Assembly (NCBI GenBank): GCA_041690355.1
Contig: JAWLHK010000028.1
Coordinates: forward strand, 1-54,709
Direction of reading: 5' to 3'
DNA length: 54,709 nucleotides
Source: JAWLHK01 sp041690355 [NCBI: bacterium]
GTDB taxonomy: Bacteria > J088 > JAWLBW01
Shown here: positions 45,049-53,035 of the stretch, in pieces
Layout of the letters: every line of letters starts with the position of its first letter
Numbering within the stretch: the stretch's first letter is position 1
The notes under the pieces: generated by a model
The model's database searches: none
The model's input: the letters and a program-made list of their open reading frames with translations, nothing else
What the model was told of the DNA's origin: nothing
Program-made: the position numbers and the translations under genes

Positions 45049-46944
45049 CTACTTGAGCTCGACCTGATGGTCGGCGATCTGCAGGAAGGACTTCTGCGAC
45101 GTCAGGTGCACGACCTGCGTGACCGACGAGAGGCGCTTGAGGAACTTGCCCGCGGCGGCCTGCCTCATGTCGTCGAGGTTTCCGAACGGGTCATCCACGA
45201 TCAGCGGAAACTGGCGGGCCGGCAGGGTGATTTCGAGCAGGGCGCAGCGCAGGGCGAGCACGATGGCGTCGCGGTCGCCCTGCCCGATGCGGGCGAGGTC
45301 GATTGTACCGGCGCCCACCCCCTGGCGTGTCAGGCTGGGCTCGCCCTCGGGTGAAATTCCGTTCACGCCGTACCTGGGGGCGATGGCCCGCAGGTAGACG
45401 GCGAACTTCTCGGCGAGCATCGGCACAAAGGTCGCGAGGTCGCGCCGCGCCGCCTGCGCGCCCGCCTGCACCATGCCGGCCAGCGACGTGCCCCCGACCG
45501 CAGGCTGCGCGTGAACCTGCGCCGCCGCCGTGGCGGCGGGCATGGCGGCCGCGACGCCCCCGACGGCCTGAATCTTCTCGAGGCGCGCAATCTCGGCGCG
45601 AATCTGGTGCGCGTCGCGCGTGATGGCCCCCGCCTGCGAAAGCTCTTCCTGAAAGAGCGCGACTTCGGCCTCGGACCTCGTCTTGTCGGCCTGGAGTTTT
45701 GCCTCGTCGCCGTTCTCGGCGGCGTAGGTCTCGCGCCCACGCTGCAGCTCGACAAGGTCTTCCTGCAGCTTGCGGTACTCGGTGAGGAGGCTCCCCAGAT
45801 CCTTGGCGTCGAGCACCTTCAGCGACTTGACGAGCTGCGTAATGGCCGCCATCTGCGTCTCGAAGTCCTTCTTGGCGCGTTCTTCTTCGGCGCACTTCGC
45901 CTTGTACTTGCGGTCAGCCTCGGCGTAATCGCTCTGCAGTTTCGGATAGACGAGAATGAGCAGGTAGGCCAGCCAGCCGCCGCCGCCGAACCCGAAGAGC
46001 GAGAGAAAGTAGATCTTCGTAAAGAACGGGAGCGTGAGACCCAGCAGGGTCACGGCCGCACCGGCCAGAAAGAACGGATCTTTCTGGAAGCGCTTCTGCA
46101 GCTTGGGTTCGAGGATGTCGAGCTGCTTTTCGAGCGCCGCGATCTCCTGATCGAGCGCGTGCAGCTTCTGCCCCTGGAACTGCTCGTGACGGTCGAGATT
46201 GCGAATGCGGTTCTCGGTATCGGCGTCGACCTGTTCAAGGAGCGCGAGCGACTCGAGCCGCTTGCGCAGGTCGCTCTCCTGCTTGGCCATGTCGCGGAAC
46301 TTGGCGAGGCGCGCTTCGATGTCATACTGCTTCTTCTGCACGCCGTCGAGGCGGAACTCGAGGTCGCCGACGCTCTCGACGAGGTTCAGCTCGCGGTTGA
46401 GCTGGGCGATCTGGGCGCCGATATCGTCGTTGCCTGCCGCGGGCGGCGCTTCATCCTCATAGCCGCCGAACATGTCGGCCGCCGGTGCAGGCTGCGCCGC
46501 CGCCCCGGCTCCCGGCATAAGCGAGGCCCGGTCGATGCGGCCCAGCGCGGCGTAGAGACCCTCGAGGGGAAAATCGAGGTTGTCCTGCAGAAAAACAGCC
46601 GCGCCTGCTTCGTCCTTGGCGACGAGCTCGAACTTGCCGGTCGAGGCGTCTAGGCGCGCGAGGTTGAGCCCGCCGCTCAGGTTGCGCAGCAGGCGGTACC
46701 GTTCACCCCCGTGCTCGAACAGCAGTCCGTAGCGGGCGGGGGTGTCGGTGGGAACCTGCGGCTGCAACAGCGTCTGCGCAAGGGCCGCCTGGGCGGCGTC
46801 GAAGGTGGCCACCATGGACTGCGCCAGCGCAGATTTGCCGGTGTCGTTTCCCCCATAGACGACGTTATAGCCCTTCGCCAGGGAGAATTTGAAGGGGGTG
46901 AGAAAGCGTCCCACCCCCTGAACGTACACCTCGAGCAGCTGCAT
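45049..46944 (-). CDS. Membrane-anchored Rad50/YhaN-like ATPase
   Basis: A 631-residue ABC-type ATPase of the SbcC/Rad50/YhaN class. Walker A GGNDTGKS is at residues 31-38; a signature-like ARIGQGDRDAIVLALRCAL and Walker B FPLIVDDPFGNLDD (about 579-592) are at the other end. Between them are two coiled coils (about 176-288 and 335-460) separated not by a zinc hook but by two hydrophobic helices at about 290-307 and 311-335, so the hinge would sit in the membrane. An Ala/Gly/Pro-rich low-complexity segment is at 145-170. Start ATG is 20 nt after the rplS stop. Role in DNA repair or envelope is unknown. Confidence 0.8.
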   Translation of the reverse strand: MQLLEVYVQGVGRFLTPFKFSLAKGYNVVYGGNDTGKSALAQSMVATFDAAQAALAQTLLQPQVPTDTPARYGLLFEHGGERYRLLRNLSGGLNLARLDASTGKFELVAKDEAGAAVFLQDNLDFPLEGLYAALGRIDRASLMPGAGAAAQPAPAADMFGGYEDEAPPAAGNDDIGAQIAQLNRELNLVESVGDLEFRLDGVQKKQYDIEARLAKFRDMAKQESDLRKRLESLALLEQVDADTENRIRNLDRHEQFQGQKLHALDQEIAALEKQLDILEPKLQKRFQKDPFFLAGAAVTLLGLTLPFFTKIYFLSLFGFGGGGWLAYLLILVYPKLQSDYAEADRKYKAKCAEEERAKKDFETQMAAITQLVKSLKVLDAKDLGSLLTEYRKLQEDLVELQRGRETYAAENGDEAKLQADKTRSEAEVALFQEELSQAGAITRDAHQIRAEIARLEKIQAVGGVAAAMPAATAAAQVHAQPAVGGTSLAGMVQAGAQAARRDLATFVPMLAEKFAVYLRAIAPRYGVNGISPEGEPSLTRQGVGAGTIDLARIGQGDRDAIVLALRCALLEITLPARQFPLIVDDPFGNLDDMRQAAAGKFLKRLSSVTQVVHLTSQKSFLQIADHQVELK

Positions 46945-46964
46945 GGGTCAGCCGGGGTTTGCCT

Positions 46965-47375
46965 TTATTCGCTTGCGGCCGGCGCTTCCGGAGCAGCCGG
47001 CGCCTTGGCGGGCTGCTGGTCGCGAATCACCAGGCGGCCGGGGCGGATACGGGCCGCCTTGCCGCGCAGACCGCGCAGGTAATAGAGCTTCGCGCGCCGC
47101 ACCGCACCGTGCTGAATTACTTCGATGCGATCAACGCGGGGAGAATGCAGCGGGAACGTACGTTCGACGCCGACGCCGTAGCTGATCTTGCGCACGGTGA
47201 AGGTTTCGCGAACGCCGCCGTGCTTGCGGGAGATGACGACCCCCTCGAAAGCCTGCAGACGCTCTTTGTCTCCTTCACGAATCTTCACGTGAATGCGCAC
47301 GCTGTCGCCCGGCCCGAAGACGGGCACGTCACTGCGAAGCGCCGCCTGCTCAAGGCTGTCGATGACGTTGCTCAT
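46965..47375 (-). CDS. rplS: Ribosomal protein bL19
   Basis: A 136-residue bL19. [55 protein letters not shown] and the basic [15 protein letters not shown] are all conserved. A 20-residue Pro/Ala-rich tail after RLVIRD is an extension. AAGGAG stands 8 nt before the ATG. It closes the ffh-rpsP-rimM-trmD-rplS set and is separated from trmD by 141 nt carrying a hairpin. Confidence 0.97.
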   Translation of the reverse strand: MSNVIDSLEQAALRSDVPVFGPGDSVRIHVKIREGDKERLQAFEGVVISRKHGGVRETFTVRKISYGVGVERTFPLHSPRVDRIEVIQHGAVRRAKLYYLRGLRGKAARIRPGRLVIRDQQPAKAPAAPEAPAASE

Positions 47376-47396
47376 AGCTCACTCCTTGTCCGAATA

Positions 47397-47402
47397 AGAA
47401 TA
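47397..47402 (-). promoter_or_regulatory. Possible internal -10 box for rplS
   Basis: TATTCT (47402-47397) lies 21 nt upstream of the rplS start; an 18-nt spacer leads to a poor TTTGTG. If used it would give rplS and the ATPase gene extra, separate expression. Confidence 0.3.
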
Positions 47403-47481
47403 CCGAAGTCGTTAACCGATCACAAACTTACCTAACCGTCGAAAAGGGTCCGCCCTGCGAACCCGGCGACGTATCGGGGCA

Positions 47482-47509
47482 TCCAGAAAGACGACCGTAT
47501 CTTTCTGGA
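47482..47509 (-). promoter_or_regulatory. Strong hairpin between trmD and rplS
   Basis: A perfect 10-bp inverted repeat TCCAGAAAGA-N8-TCTTTCTGGA starts 7 nt after the trmD stop. No T run follows, so it is unlikely to be an intrinsic terminator; it could be an mRNA processing or stability element, or a ribosomal-protein leader structure. Confidence 0.5.
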
Positions 47510-47516
47510 GACTCCG

Positions 47517-48263
47517 CTACTCCGCCTGCGACTCTCCGGCCGCCTCACGCCCCGCCTCGTCCAGCAGATACTGATCTTCAGGACTCAGCGCAACGCCGTG
47601 CAGCAGCTCGGGGCGCCGCCTGGCCGTCGCTTTCAGGCTCTGTGCCCGGCGCCAGCGACGGATGTGCGCGTGGTTGCCGCTCAACAGAACCTCGGGGACG
47701 ACGTCACCCCTGAACTCGACGGGCCGCGTGTACTGCGGGTACTCGAGCAGCCCCTCTGAAAAACTCTCTTCCGCCGTGCTCGCCTCGTTGCCCATGAACC
47801 CCGGCAACAGCCGGGCCACGGCATCGATGAGCACGATGGCCGCCGGCTCGCCCCCCGAGAGAACGAAGTCGCCGACCGAAAGCTCGCGGTCGACGTAGCG
47901 GCTCACCCGCTGATCGACCCCTTCATACCGTCCGCAGACGAGCACCAGCTCCGATGCCCCGGCGAGCTCGCGCACGATGGGCTGCGTCAACCGGTCTCCC
48001 CGAGGAGAGAACAGGATGCGCACCTGCCCGTCGATACGCGGCACGCTTTCGAGCGCGGCCACGAGCGGCTCGGGCTTCATGACCATCCCGCTGCCCCCGC
48101 CGAAGGGAGCGTCGTCGACCCGCCGGTGCTTGTCGGTCGCAAAGTCGCGAATCTGCACCGTGCGGAAACCGAGGACACCGCTTTCGACGGCCTTCCCGAG
48201 CAGGCTCGCGCCGACCGCCGAAGGAAAGAACTCGGGAAAAAGGGTGAGGACGGTGACGTTCAT
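47517..48263 (-). CDS. trmD: tRNA (guanine37-N1)-methyltransferase
   Basis: A 248-residue trefoil-knot SPOUT methyltransferase. Opening VTVLTLFPEFF, the substrate loop DDAPFGGGSGMVMKPEP, SAM-binding LVLVCGRYEGVDQRV, SVGDFVLSGGEPAAIVLIDAVARLLPG and the GLLEYPQYTRP block are complete. It starts 12 nt after rimM. Confidence 0.98.
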   Translation of the reverse strand: MNVTVLTLFPEFFPSAVGASLLGKAVESGVLGFRTVQIRDFATDKHRRVDDAPFGGGSGMVMKPEPLVAALESVPRIDGQVRILFSPRGDRLTQPIVRELAGASELVLVCGRYEGVDQRVSRYVDRELSVGDFVLSGGEPAAIVLIDAVARLLPGFMGNEASTAEESFSEGLLEYPQYTRPVEFRGDVVPEVLLSGNHAHIRRWRRAQSLKATARRRPELLHGVALSPEDQYLLDEAGREAAGESQAE

Positions 48264-48275
48264 CGGCCTCTCTCC

Positions 48276-48797
48276 TTAATCCTCGAGCAGCCCTTCGGGA
48301 AGCTCGACATCGATCCGGCGCGCCTCGAGGTCGACTTCGCGAATGAAGGCCTCGACGAAGGGAATCAACCCCTCGGCCTTGCCCTCGCGCGCGACGACCA
48401 GGTTCGGGTGCGCCGCCGTCTCGAACAGCTCCCTGACGACCCCGAGGTCTCCCCGTGCCGCATCGACGACCCGGCAGCCGATCAGATCGACCCAGTACCA
48501 CTCGTCGTCATCGGCCTCGAGCTCGGGGAGCCGCTCGCGCGGCACTCCGACCTCGACCCCCACCAGCGCCTGCGCTTCGTTCATCGTCGCCACCCCTTCG
48601 AGCAGGACGATGCCCACGGCACCGTGGGGGCGCGCGCGCAGGACACGGCGGGAGCCGTGGCCGACCAGATCGAGCGTTCCGAGTTCCGCAAAGACAGCCG
48701 GATCATCCCCGTAGGGACGAATCCGGACCTCGCCGCGGATGCCGTGGGGACGCACGATGCGCCCCAGCGTCACGAAAGCCTGGGCCGACTCGGCCAC
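48276..48797 (-). CDS. rimM: 16S rRNA processing protein RimM
   Basis: A 173-residue 30S maturation factor. FVTLGRIVRPHGIRGEVRIRPY is the N-terminal RimM signature; ATMNEAQALVGVEVGVPRERLPEL and the PRC-barrel part EWYWVDLIGCRVVD and LIPFVEAFIREVDLEARRI follow. GTG at 48797 is chosen because GAGGGGG lies 5 nt upstream, 14 nt after the rpsP stop. No KH-domain gene stands between rpsP and rimM. Confidence 0.95.
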   Translation of the reverse strand: MAESAQAFVTLGRIVRPHGIRGEVRIRPYGDDPAVFAELGTLDLVGHGSRRVLRARPHGAVGIVLLEGVATMNEAQALVGVEVGVPRERLPELEADDDEWYWVDLIGCRVVDAARGDLGVVRELFETAAHPNLVVAREGKAEGLIPFVEAFIREVDLEARRIDVELPEGLLED

Positions 48798-48811
48798 CGC
48801 GCCCCCTCTGC

Positions 48812-49057
48812 TCAGCGCAGAGCGATGCCCTTGCTCTTCAGCAGGGTGCGAACCGTGTCGGTGGCCTGGGCGCCGCGCGAGACCCACTCGCGAAGACGCT
48901 CTTCCTTCACCTCGACCTTCGCCGGCTCGACGTTCGGGTCGTACTGCCCGATGTTCTCGAGAAACCGGCCGTCACGGCTGAAATCTTCGTCCGCGACGAC
49001 GATGCGGTAGGTCGGGCGCTTCTTGGCGCCGACGCGGGTGAGACGAATCTTGACCAT
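48812..49057 (-). CDS. rpsP: Ribosomal protein bS16
   Basis: An 81-residue small-subunit protein. MVKIRLTRVGAKKRPTYRIVVAD is the classical N-terminus; FLENIGQYDPNVEPAKVEV and the C-terminal GAQATDTVRTLLKSKGI complete it. Between ffh and rimM in the usual order. Confidence 0.97.
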   Translation of the reverse strand: MVKIRLTRVGAKKRPTYRIVVADEDFSRDGRFLENIGQYDPNVEPAKVEVKEERLREWVSRGAQATDTVRTLLKSKGIALR

Positions 49058-49069
49058 CGTTCTTGCTCC

Positions 49070-50422
49070 TTACATCGGGGGCAGTTTGCCGCCCCGCATG
49101 AGATTCTTCATGAGTCCCGACATGCCCATCTTCTGCATGCGCGACATCATCTTCTTCATTTCCTGGTAATTCTTCATCAGCCGGTTGACGTCGGCCACTT
49201 CGGTGCCGCTCCCCTTCGCGATGCGCTTGCGGCGGCTGCCGTTGAGGATCAGCGGGTCGCGGCGCTCAGCGCGGGTCATCGAGCGGATGATGGCTTCGGT
49301 CTTGCGCAGCTCGCTCTCGGCCTGGGCCAGATCGGCGCCGCCCTTGATGAGATTCTTGGTGCCCGGGATCATCTTGAGGATACCCTCGAGGGAGCCGAGT
49401 TTCTTCATCATCTGCAGCTGCTGCAGAAAGTCGTCGAGGGTGAAGGTGTTGGTGCGGAACTTCTGCACCATGTCTTCGGCCTGGCCGACATCGACGACTT
49501 CCTGCGCGCGCTCGACCAGGCTGACGATGTCGCCCATGTCGAGCATGCGGCTTGCGACGCGGTCGGGGTGAAACGGCTGCAGGTCGGTGAGCTTCTCGCC
49601 CATGCCCGCGAATTTGATCGGCTTGCCGGTGATGTGCTTGATGGACAGGGCGGCGCCGCCGCGGGCATCGCCTTCCATCTTCGTGAGCACGACGCCGGTA
49701 AATTCGAGTTCGCGGTTGAAGGCCTCGGCGGTCTTCACGGCGTCCTGGCCGGTCATGGCGTCAGCGACGAAGAGAATCTCGACCGGGTCGACCTCTTCCT
49801 TGATCGACGCGAGCTCCTTCATGAGCTTTTCGTCGATGGCGAGGCGGCCGGCGGTGTCGAAAATGACGACGTCGTATCCGTTCAGCTCGGCTTCTTTCAA
49901 CGCCTTCTTGACGACCTTGACCGGCTTGTCGCCCGCTTCGGTCGGATAGACGGGAACGTCGATCTGGCGGCCGAGGGTCTTGAGCTGTTCGATGGCGGCG
50001 GGGCGCTGCAGGTCGGCGGGGACGAGAAACGGCCGCTTGCGCTGGCTCTTGAGCAGCAGGGCGAGCTTGCCCGAAGTGGTCGTCTTACCGGAACCCTGGA
50101 GGCCGACCATCATTATGGGGACGGGCGGGCGCGCCTTGAGGTCGAGCTCGGTGTTTTCGCCGCCGAGAATCTCGACGAGCTGGTCGTGAACGATCTTGAT
50201 GAACTGCTGGCTGGGCGAGACGCTCTCGAGCACTTCCTGACCGAGGGCGCGCTGCTTCACGGCGTCGGTGAATTCCTTCACGACGCGGAAGTGCACGTCG
50301 GCTTCGAGCAGACTCAGGCGAACGTCGCGGAGGGCCTCCTCGATGTTCGCTTCGCGAATCTTACCGTAGCCGCGCAGCTTTTTGGCTGTCGCCGTCAATT
50401 TATCGGACAGTGCGTCAAACAT
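49070..50422 (-). CDS. ffh: Signal recognition particle GTPase Ffh
   Basis: A 450-residue protein that targets membrane proteins to the translocon with the SRP RNA. The N domain (1-90) leads to the G domain with MMVGLQGSGKTTTSGKLA, VPADLQRPAAIEQL, DTAGRLAIDEKLM and TKMEGDARGGAAL. The C-terminal M domain is methionine rich (MKKMMSRMQKMGMSGLMK), binding signal peptides, with the RNA-binding GSRRKRIAKGSG. ATG 50422 has GGGAGAGG 8 nt upstream. Confidence 0.98.
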   Translation of the reverse strand: MFDALSDKLTATAKKLRGYGKIREANIEEALRDVRLSLLEADVHFRVVKEFTDAVKQRALGQEVLESVSPSQQFIKIVHDQLVEILGGENTELDLKARPPVPIMMVGLQGSGKTTTSGKLALLLKSQRKRPFLVPADLQRPAAIEQLKTLGRQIDVPVYPTEAGDKPVKVVKKALKEAELNGYDVVIFDTAGRLAIDEKLMKELASIKEEVDPVEILFVADAMTGQDAVKTAEAFNRELEFTGVVLTKMEGDARGGAALSIKHITGKPIKFAGMGEKLTDLQPFHPDRVASRMLDMGDIVSLVERAQEVVDVGQAEDMVQKFRTNTFTLDDFLQQLQMMKKLGSLEGILKMIPGTKNLIKGGADLAQAESELRKTEAIIRSMTRAERRDPLILNGSRRKRIAKGSGTEVADVNRLMKNYQEMKKMMSRMQKMGMSGLMKNLMRGGKLPPM

Positions 50423-50613
50423 AACGTACCTCTCCCGCGCCTGCTTCTTTCCCTGTCGGGAAGCGGGCCGGGAGCGTCGTTGCGACTCCTGAGGGTCATT
50501 CTCGCAGCATGCCGTACCGCGGTGTATCGCAGAAGGCAGAGGCTGAGCCTGCGGACCCGGAATACGCCCCATGACAGGGCACACGTGTACTCCGGTACCA
50601 AGTTAATCCGGAT
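50423..50613 (-). other. Long leader of the ffh operon
   Basis: About 185 nt between the predicted start near 50607 and the ffh ATG. Short imperfect hairpins occur but nothing that I recognise as SRP RNA, a riboswitch or a coding frame. Confidence 0.4.
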
Positions 50614-50643
50614 ATCATACACCAAGCCTGCGGCATGAAGCAA
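50614..50643 (-). promoter_or_regulatory. Promoter of the ffh-rpsP-rimM-trmD operon
   Basis: Minus strand TTGCTT (50643-50638), 18-nt spacer, TATGAT (50619-50614). It abuts the 14-bp tandem repeat array. Confidence 0.6.
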
Positions 50644-50684
50644 TGGTCAATGATCAATGGTCAATGATCGATGGTCAATGATCA
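50643..50684. repeat. 14-bp tandem repeat, three units
   Basis: Three head-to-tail copies of ATGGTCAATGATCA (the middle copy ends in G). Each unit contains TGATCA or TGATCG. It lies between the ffh promoter and the toxin gene. Confidence 0.9.
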
Positions 50685-50723
50685 ATGGCCGACCCCGTGG
50701 AACGGATACCAGCAGAACGGATT

Positions 50724-51116
50724 CTAGTGTAGGAGGCGGAGGCCCAGGGACTCGAAGGGCTCGAAATCCGCGACGTTCAGGGTGAAGAGGTCCGCCTCGG
50801 AGGCGAGGGCGGTCGCGGCGACGAGGCAATCGGACTGGGAGCCTCTGCGACGGCCGGTCTGGTTGAAGAGACGGGCCGCGAGGGAGGCCGTTCGACCGTC
50901 CACGGGAATCACGGTTCCCCCAATCAACGCCGATGCCCGATCGAGCTCTTCGTCCGAAACGGCAGGTTCCGAGGGGCCACAGAGGAATCCGAACCATGCG
51001 AGCGCGCTGCACGCCGTGGCCGCTCCCTGCTTCAGCGGTTCTCTCAGGGGGGCGAGTCGCGCCGCGTCTCCCCCCACGAACGCAATCAGCACGTTCGTAT
51101 CGAGGTGGATGGTCAA
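50724..51116 (-). CDS. PIN-domain toxin (VapC-like)
   Basis: A 130-residue PIN nuclease. The first acidic residue lies in HLDTNVLIAFV at the N-terminus, a second in VSDEELDRA, and the C-terminal SQSDCLVAATAL with LFTLNVADF supplies the remaining carboxylates and the typical TxNxxDF close. The TTG start (51116) overlaps the antitoxin stop as TTGA, giving coupled and presumably weak translation. Type II toxin acting on RNA by family; target unknown. Confidence 0.88.
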   Translation of the reverse strand: MTIHLDTNVLIAFVGGDAARLAPLREPLKQGAATACSALAWFGFLCGPSEPAVSDEELDRASALIGGTVIPVDGRTASLAARLFNQTGRRRGSQSDCLVAATALASEADLFTLNVADFEPFESLGLRLLH

Positions 51117-51385
51117 CGCGGTTCCCAGTCCTTGCGCAGGGCGCGGGCGTCCCGCTGCCAGGCGGCGGTCTCTTTCCTGGACCGCGTGGGATGGACAAGA
51201 CCATACTCGAGGACTTCGGCGGGGCTCATCCGGGCGACCTGCAGGTCGAACCGCTCGCATGCCATGCGCACCGCCCTGCGCGTGGCCTCGGATTTCGAGA
51301 CCCCCCAGGCCTCGGCAAGCTGGTCGATGTCGGCCACCGTCTGCCGGTCGAACGCGTACGTGACCCGTATGTCATTCCTGTTCAT
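51113..51385 (-). CDS. Ribbon-helix-helix antitoxin
   Basis: A 90-residue protein with an N-terminal ribbon-helix-helix: RVTYAFDRQTVADIDQLAEAWGVSKSEATRRAVR. The C-terminal half (PAEVLEYGLVHPTRSRKETAAWQRDARALRKDW) is basic and Trp-bearing and would wrap the PIN toxin. ATG 51385 is chosen since a good -10 (TATAGT) lies 6 nt upstream and no ribosome binding site exists; it sits inside an inverted repeat, as expected for autoregulation. Confidence 0.85.
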   Translation of the reverse strand: MNRNDIRVTYAFDRQTVADIDQLAEAWGVSKSEATRRAVRMACERFDLQVARMSPAEVLEYGLVHPTRSRKETAAWQRDARALRKDWEPR

Positions 51386-51421
51386 ACCATAACTATAGTA
51401 TGAAACGGGGCGCATGCTCAA
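51381..51421 (-). promoter_or_regulatory. Leaderless promoter and palindromic operator of the toxin-antitoxin pair
   Basis: Minus strand TTGAGC (51421-51416), 18-nt spacer, TATAGT (51397-51392), then 6 nt to the antitoxin ATG. Inverted repeat TTCATAC-N10-GTATGAA (51381-51404) brackets the -10 box and includes the start codon; a likely antitoxin operator. Confidence 0.68.
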
Positions 51422-51443
51422 GCCGGAGCGGTTCCGCGTATTG

Positions 51444-51513
51444 GTTTCCAGGTCCTGGTTCCAGGTCCTTGTTTTCAGGTCCTTGCTTTCAGGTCCTTGT
51501 TTTCAGGCCCTTG
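51444..51513. repeat. 14-bp tandem repeat, five units
   Basis: Units of consensus TTTTCAGGTCCTTG: four good copies from 51458 to 51513 and one diverged copy at 51444-51457. It is unrelated in sequence to the 14-bp array at 50643 but has the same period. A pyrimidine-rich run of about 40 bases (51517-51556, mostly C with T) follows. Confidence 0.88.
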
Positions 51514-51559
51514 TTTCATCCCCCACTCTCCCCCTCCCCCGCTCCCCCACTCCGCACGA

Positions 51560-52732
51560 TCACGCCACCGCAGACCTTTCTCCGCGAGGGCGCCCATCAG
51601 GAACCCACAGGAGCGCCAAGCCCCCCGCCGCCGCGGCCCCCGCTGCAAGAACATAGGGAACCGCGGGGCCCACGTCGAAGAGAAAGCCTGCGATGGCCGG
51701 CCCAACCGCCCGGGCAAGGGCCTGCACCGACTGGCCGGCCCCGAGAACGCTACCTTGCTCCTCTGCCGCGGCCGACGCCGAGAGCAGACTCGCGAGAGAC
51801 GGCGTCACGAGCCCCTGGCCGGCCGCGAGCAATCCAAGAATCCCCACGGCGATCGCCAGCGCCGGCATCCAGGGGAGCACGGCCAGCATGAGGGCCGCCG
51901 TCGCCGCGCCGATCATGGCCGTTCCCCGGTCGCCCAGCCGCGTACTCAAGCGCCCCACGAGCGCCCCCTGCGCGACCGCCATGACGATACCGACGAACGT
52001 GAAGACGAGCCCCATCTGACCGGCGGTCAATCCATAGCGGCGCGCGCCGAGCAACGCAAACGTCGCCTCCATGGAGACGAACCCGAACATGAGCAGGAAA
52101 CGCGCCGTCAGCAGCGGGGGGACGCCGGGAACCGCCAGCGGAATCCGCAAGCGCCGGGGCGCCCCCGGCTCGGCCCCGGGCGCGCGCGATTCCTCGAGCC
52201 GGAAAATGGCGACGAGTCCGTTCACGGCCGCAATACCCCCCGCGACGAAGGCCGCCGCCGAGAATCCCCACGGGCTGAGGGCCGCGCCGAGCGCGGGCCC
52301 GAGCACGAAGCCCATGCCGATGGACGCGCCGAGCAGTCCGAGGGCGCGCGTGCGCTCTTCGGCAGGCGTGCGATCGGTGATCCAGGCCTGCGCCGTCGCG
52401 ATGCTCCCCCCGAAGAAGCCGGCGAGGGCGCGCGCCGCGAGCAGGGTTCCCATCGAATCTGCCAGTCCGGTGGCCGTCAGCGAAGCGGCGGAACCGAAGA
52501 GGCAGACCAGAAGCACCGGTCGACGGCCGAAGCGATCCGAAAGCCGTCCGAGGAGCGGCGCGGCAACGAACTGCGCAATGGAATAGGCCGCCAGCAGCAT
52601 GCCGACGGCGAACCCGCCTGCGCCGAACGACAGCGCGTAGAACGGGAGCGCCGGCAGAATGATGCCGAAGCCGAGCAGATCGACGAAAACCGTGGCGTAG
52701 ATGACGGCGCGGGAACGCACGGGGAGTTCCAA
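51560..52732 (-). CDS. MFS multidrug/tetracycline-type exporter
   Basis: A 390-residue major facilitator protein with about twelve transmembrane helices. Motif A GRLSDRFGRRPVLL follows helix 2, a drug-antiporter-type GPALGAAL lies in helix 5, and helix 1 has VFVDLLGFGIILPALPFYA, close to TetA-type exporters. The TTG at 52732 and GTG at 52720 are alternative starts; neither has a strong ribosome binding site. Substrate unknown. Confidence 0.85.
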   Translation of the reverse strand: MELPVRSRAVIYATVFVDLLGFGIILPALPFYALSFGAGGFAVGMLLAAYSIAQFVAAPLLGRLSDRFGRRPVLLVCLFGSAASLTATGLADSMGTLLAARALAGFFGGSIATAQAWITDRTPAEERTRALGLLGASIGMGFVLGPALGAALSPWGFSAAAFVAGGIAAVNGLVAIFRLEESRAPGAEPGAPRRLRIPLAVPGVPPLLTARFLLMFGFVSMEATFALLGARRYGLTAGQMGLVFTFVGIVMAVAQGALVGRLSTRLGDRGTAMIGAATAALMLAVLPWMPALAIAVGILGLLAAGQGLVTPSLASLLSASAAAEEQGSVLGAGQSVQALARAVGPAIAGFLFDVGPAVPYVLAAGAAAAGGLALLWVPDGRPRGERSAVA

Positions 52733-52966
52733 GACAAAGAGAAGGAATCAGTCTGGACCGAGAGGCGCTCTGGCGCAAGCGGTTGCGGCGGGATTCGATG
52801 CACTTGCGACGAATTCACACAAACCGTTCGTCCCGAGCTGACCGGGCGCAGCAGCGCGAGCCGGACAGCGAGGAGGGCACCGGGTGCGATGTCTCGCCGT
52901 CACTTCGGGCGCTGCCCGCCGCCGTCGGCTCGACACGAACGGAGACGAGGGGTTCCGTGATCCCGC
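52733..52966. other. Intergenic region upstream of the MFS gene
   Basis: About 230 nt with no convincing gene on either strand; open frames here are Arg-rich shadows. It must hold the MFS promoter, which I cannot place with confidence. The next feature to the right is the terminator of the sulfur-transport operon. Confidence 0.4.
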
Positions 52967-53001
52967 AAAAAAACAGCCCCCGGGTCCACCTCCGGGGGCT
53001 G
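52967..53001 (-). terminator. Rho-independent terminator of the YeeE/TSUP operon
   Basis: Minus strand: perfect 10-bp stem CAGCCCCCGG / CCGGGGGCTG with an 8-nt loop (53001-52974), followed by seven T (52973-52967). It is 34 nt after the YeeE-type stop. Confidence 0.92.
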
Positions 53002-53035
53002 CTGTGTTGCCATGTGAGAGAAAAGGGTGGGCCGC

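Noticed and set aside
50423-50640. SRP RNA gene upstream of ffh
   Set aside because: The conserved SRP RNA tetraloop region and symmetric loop sequence are not present.
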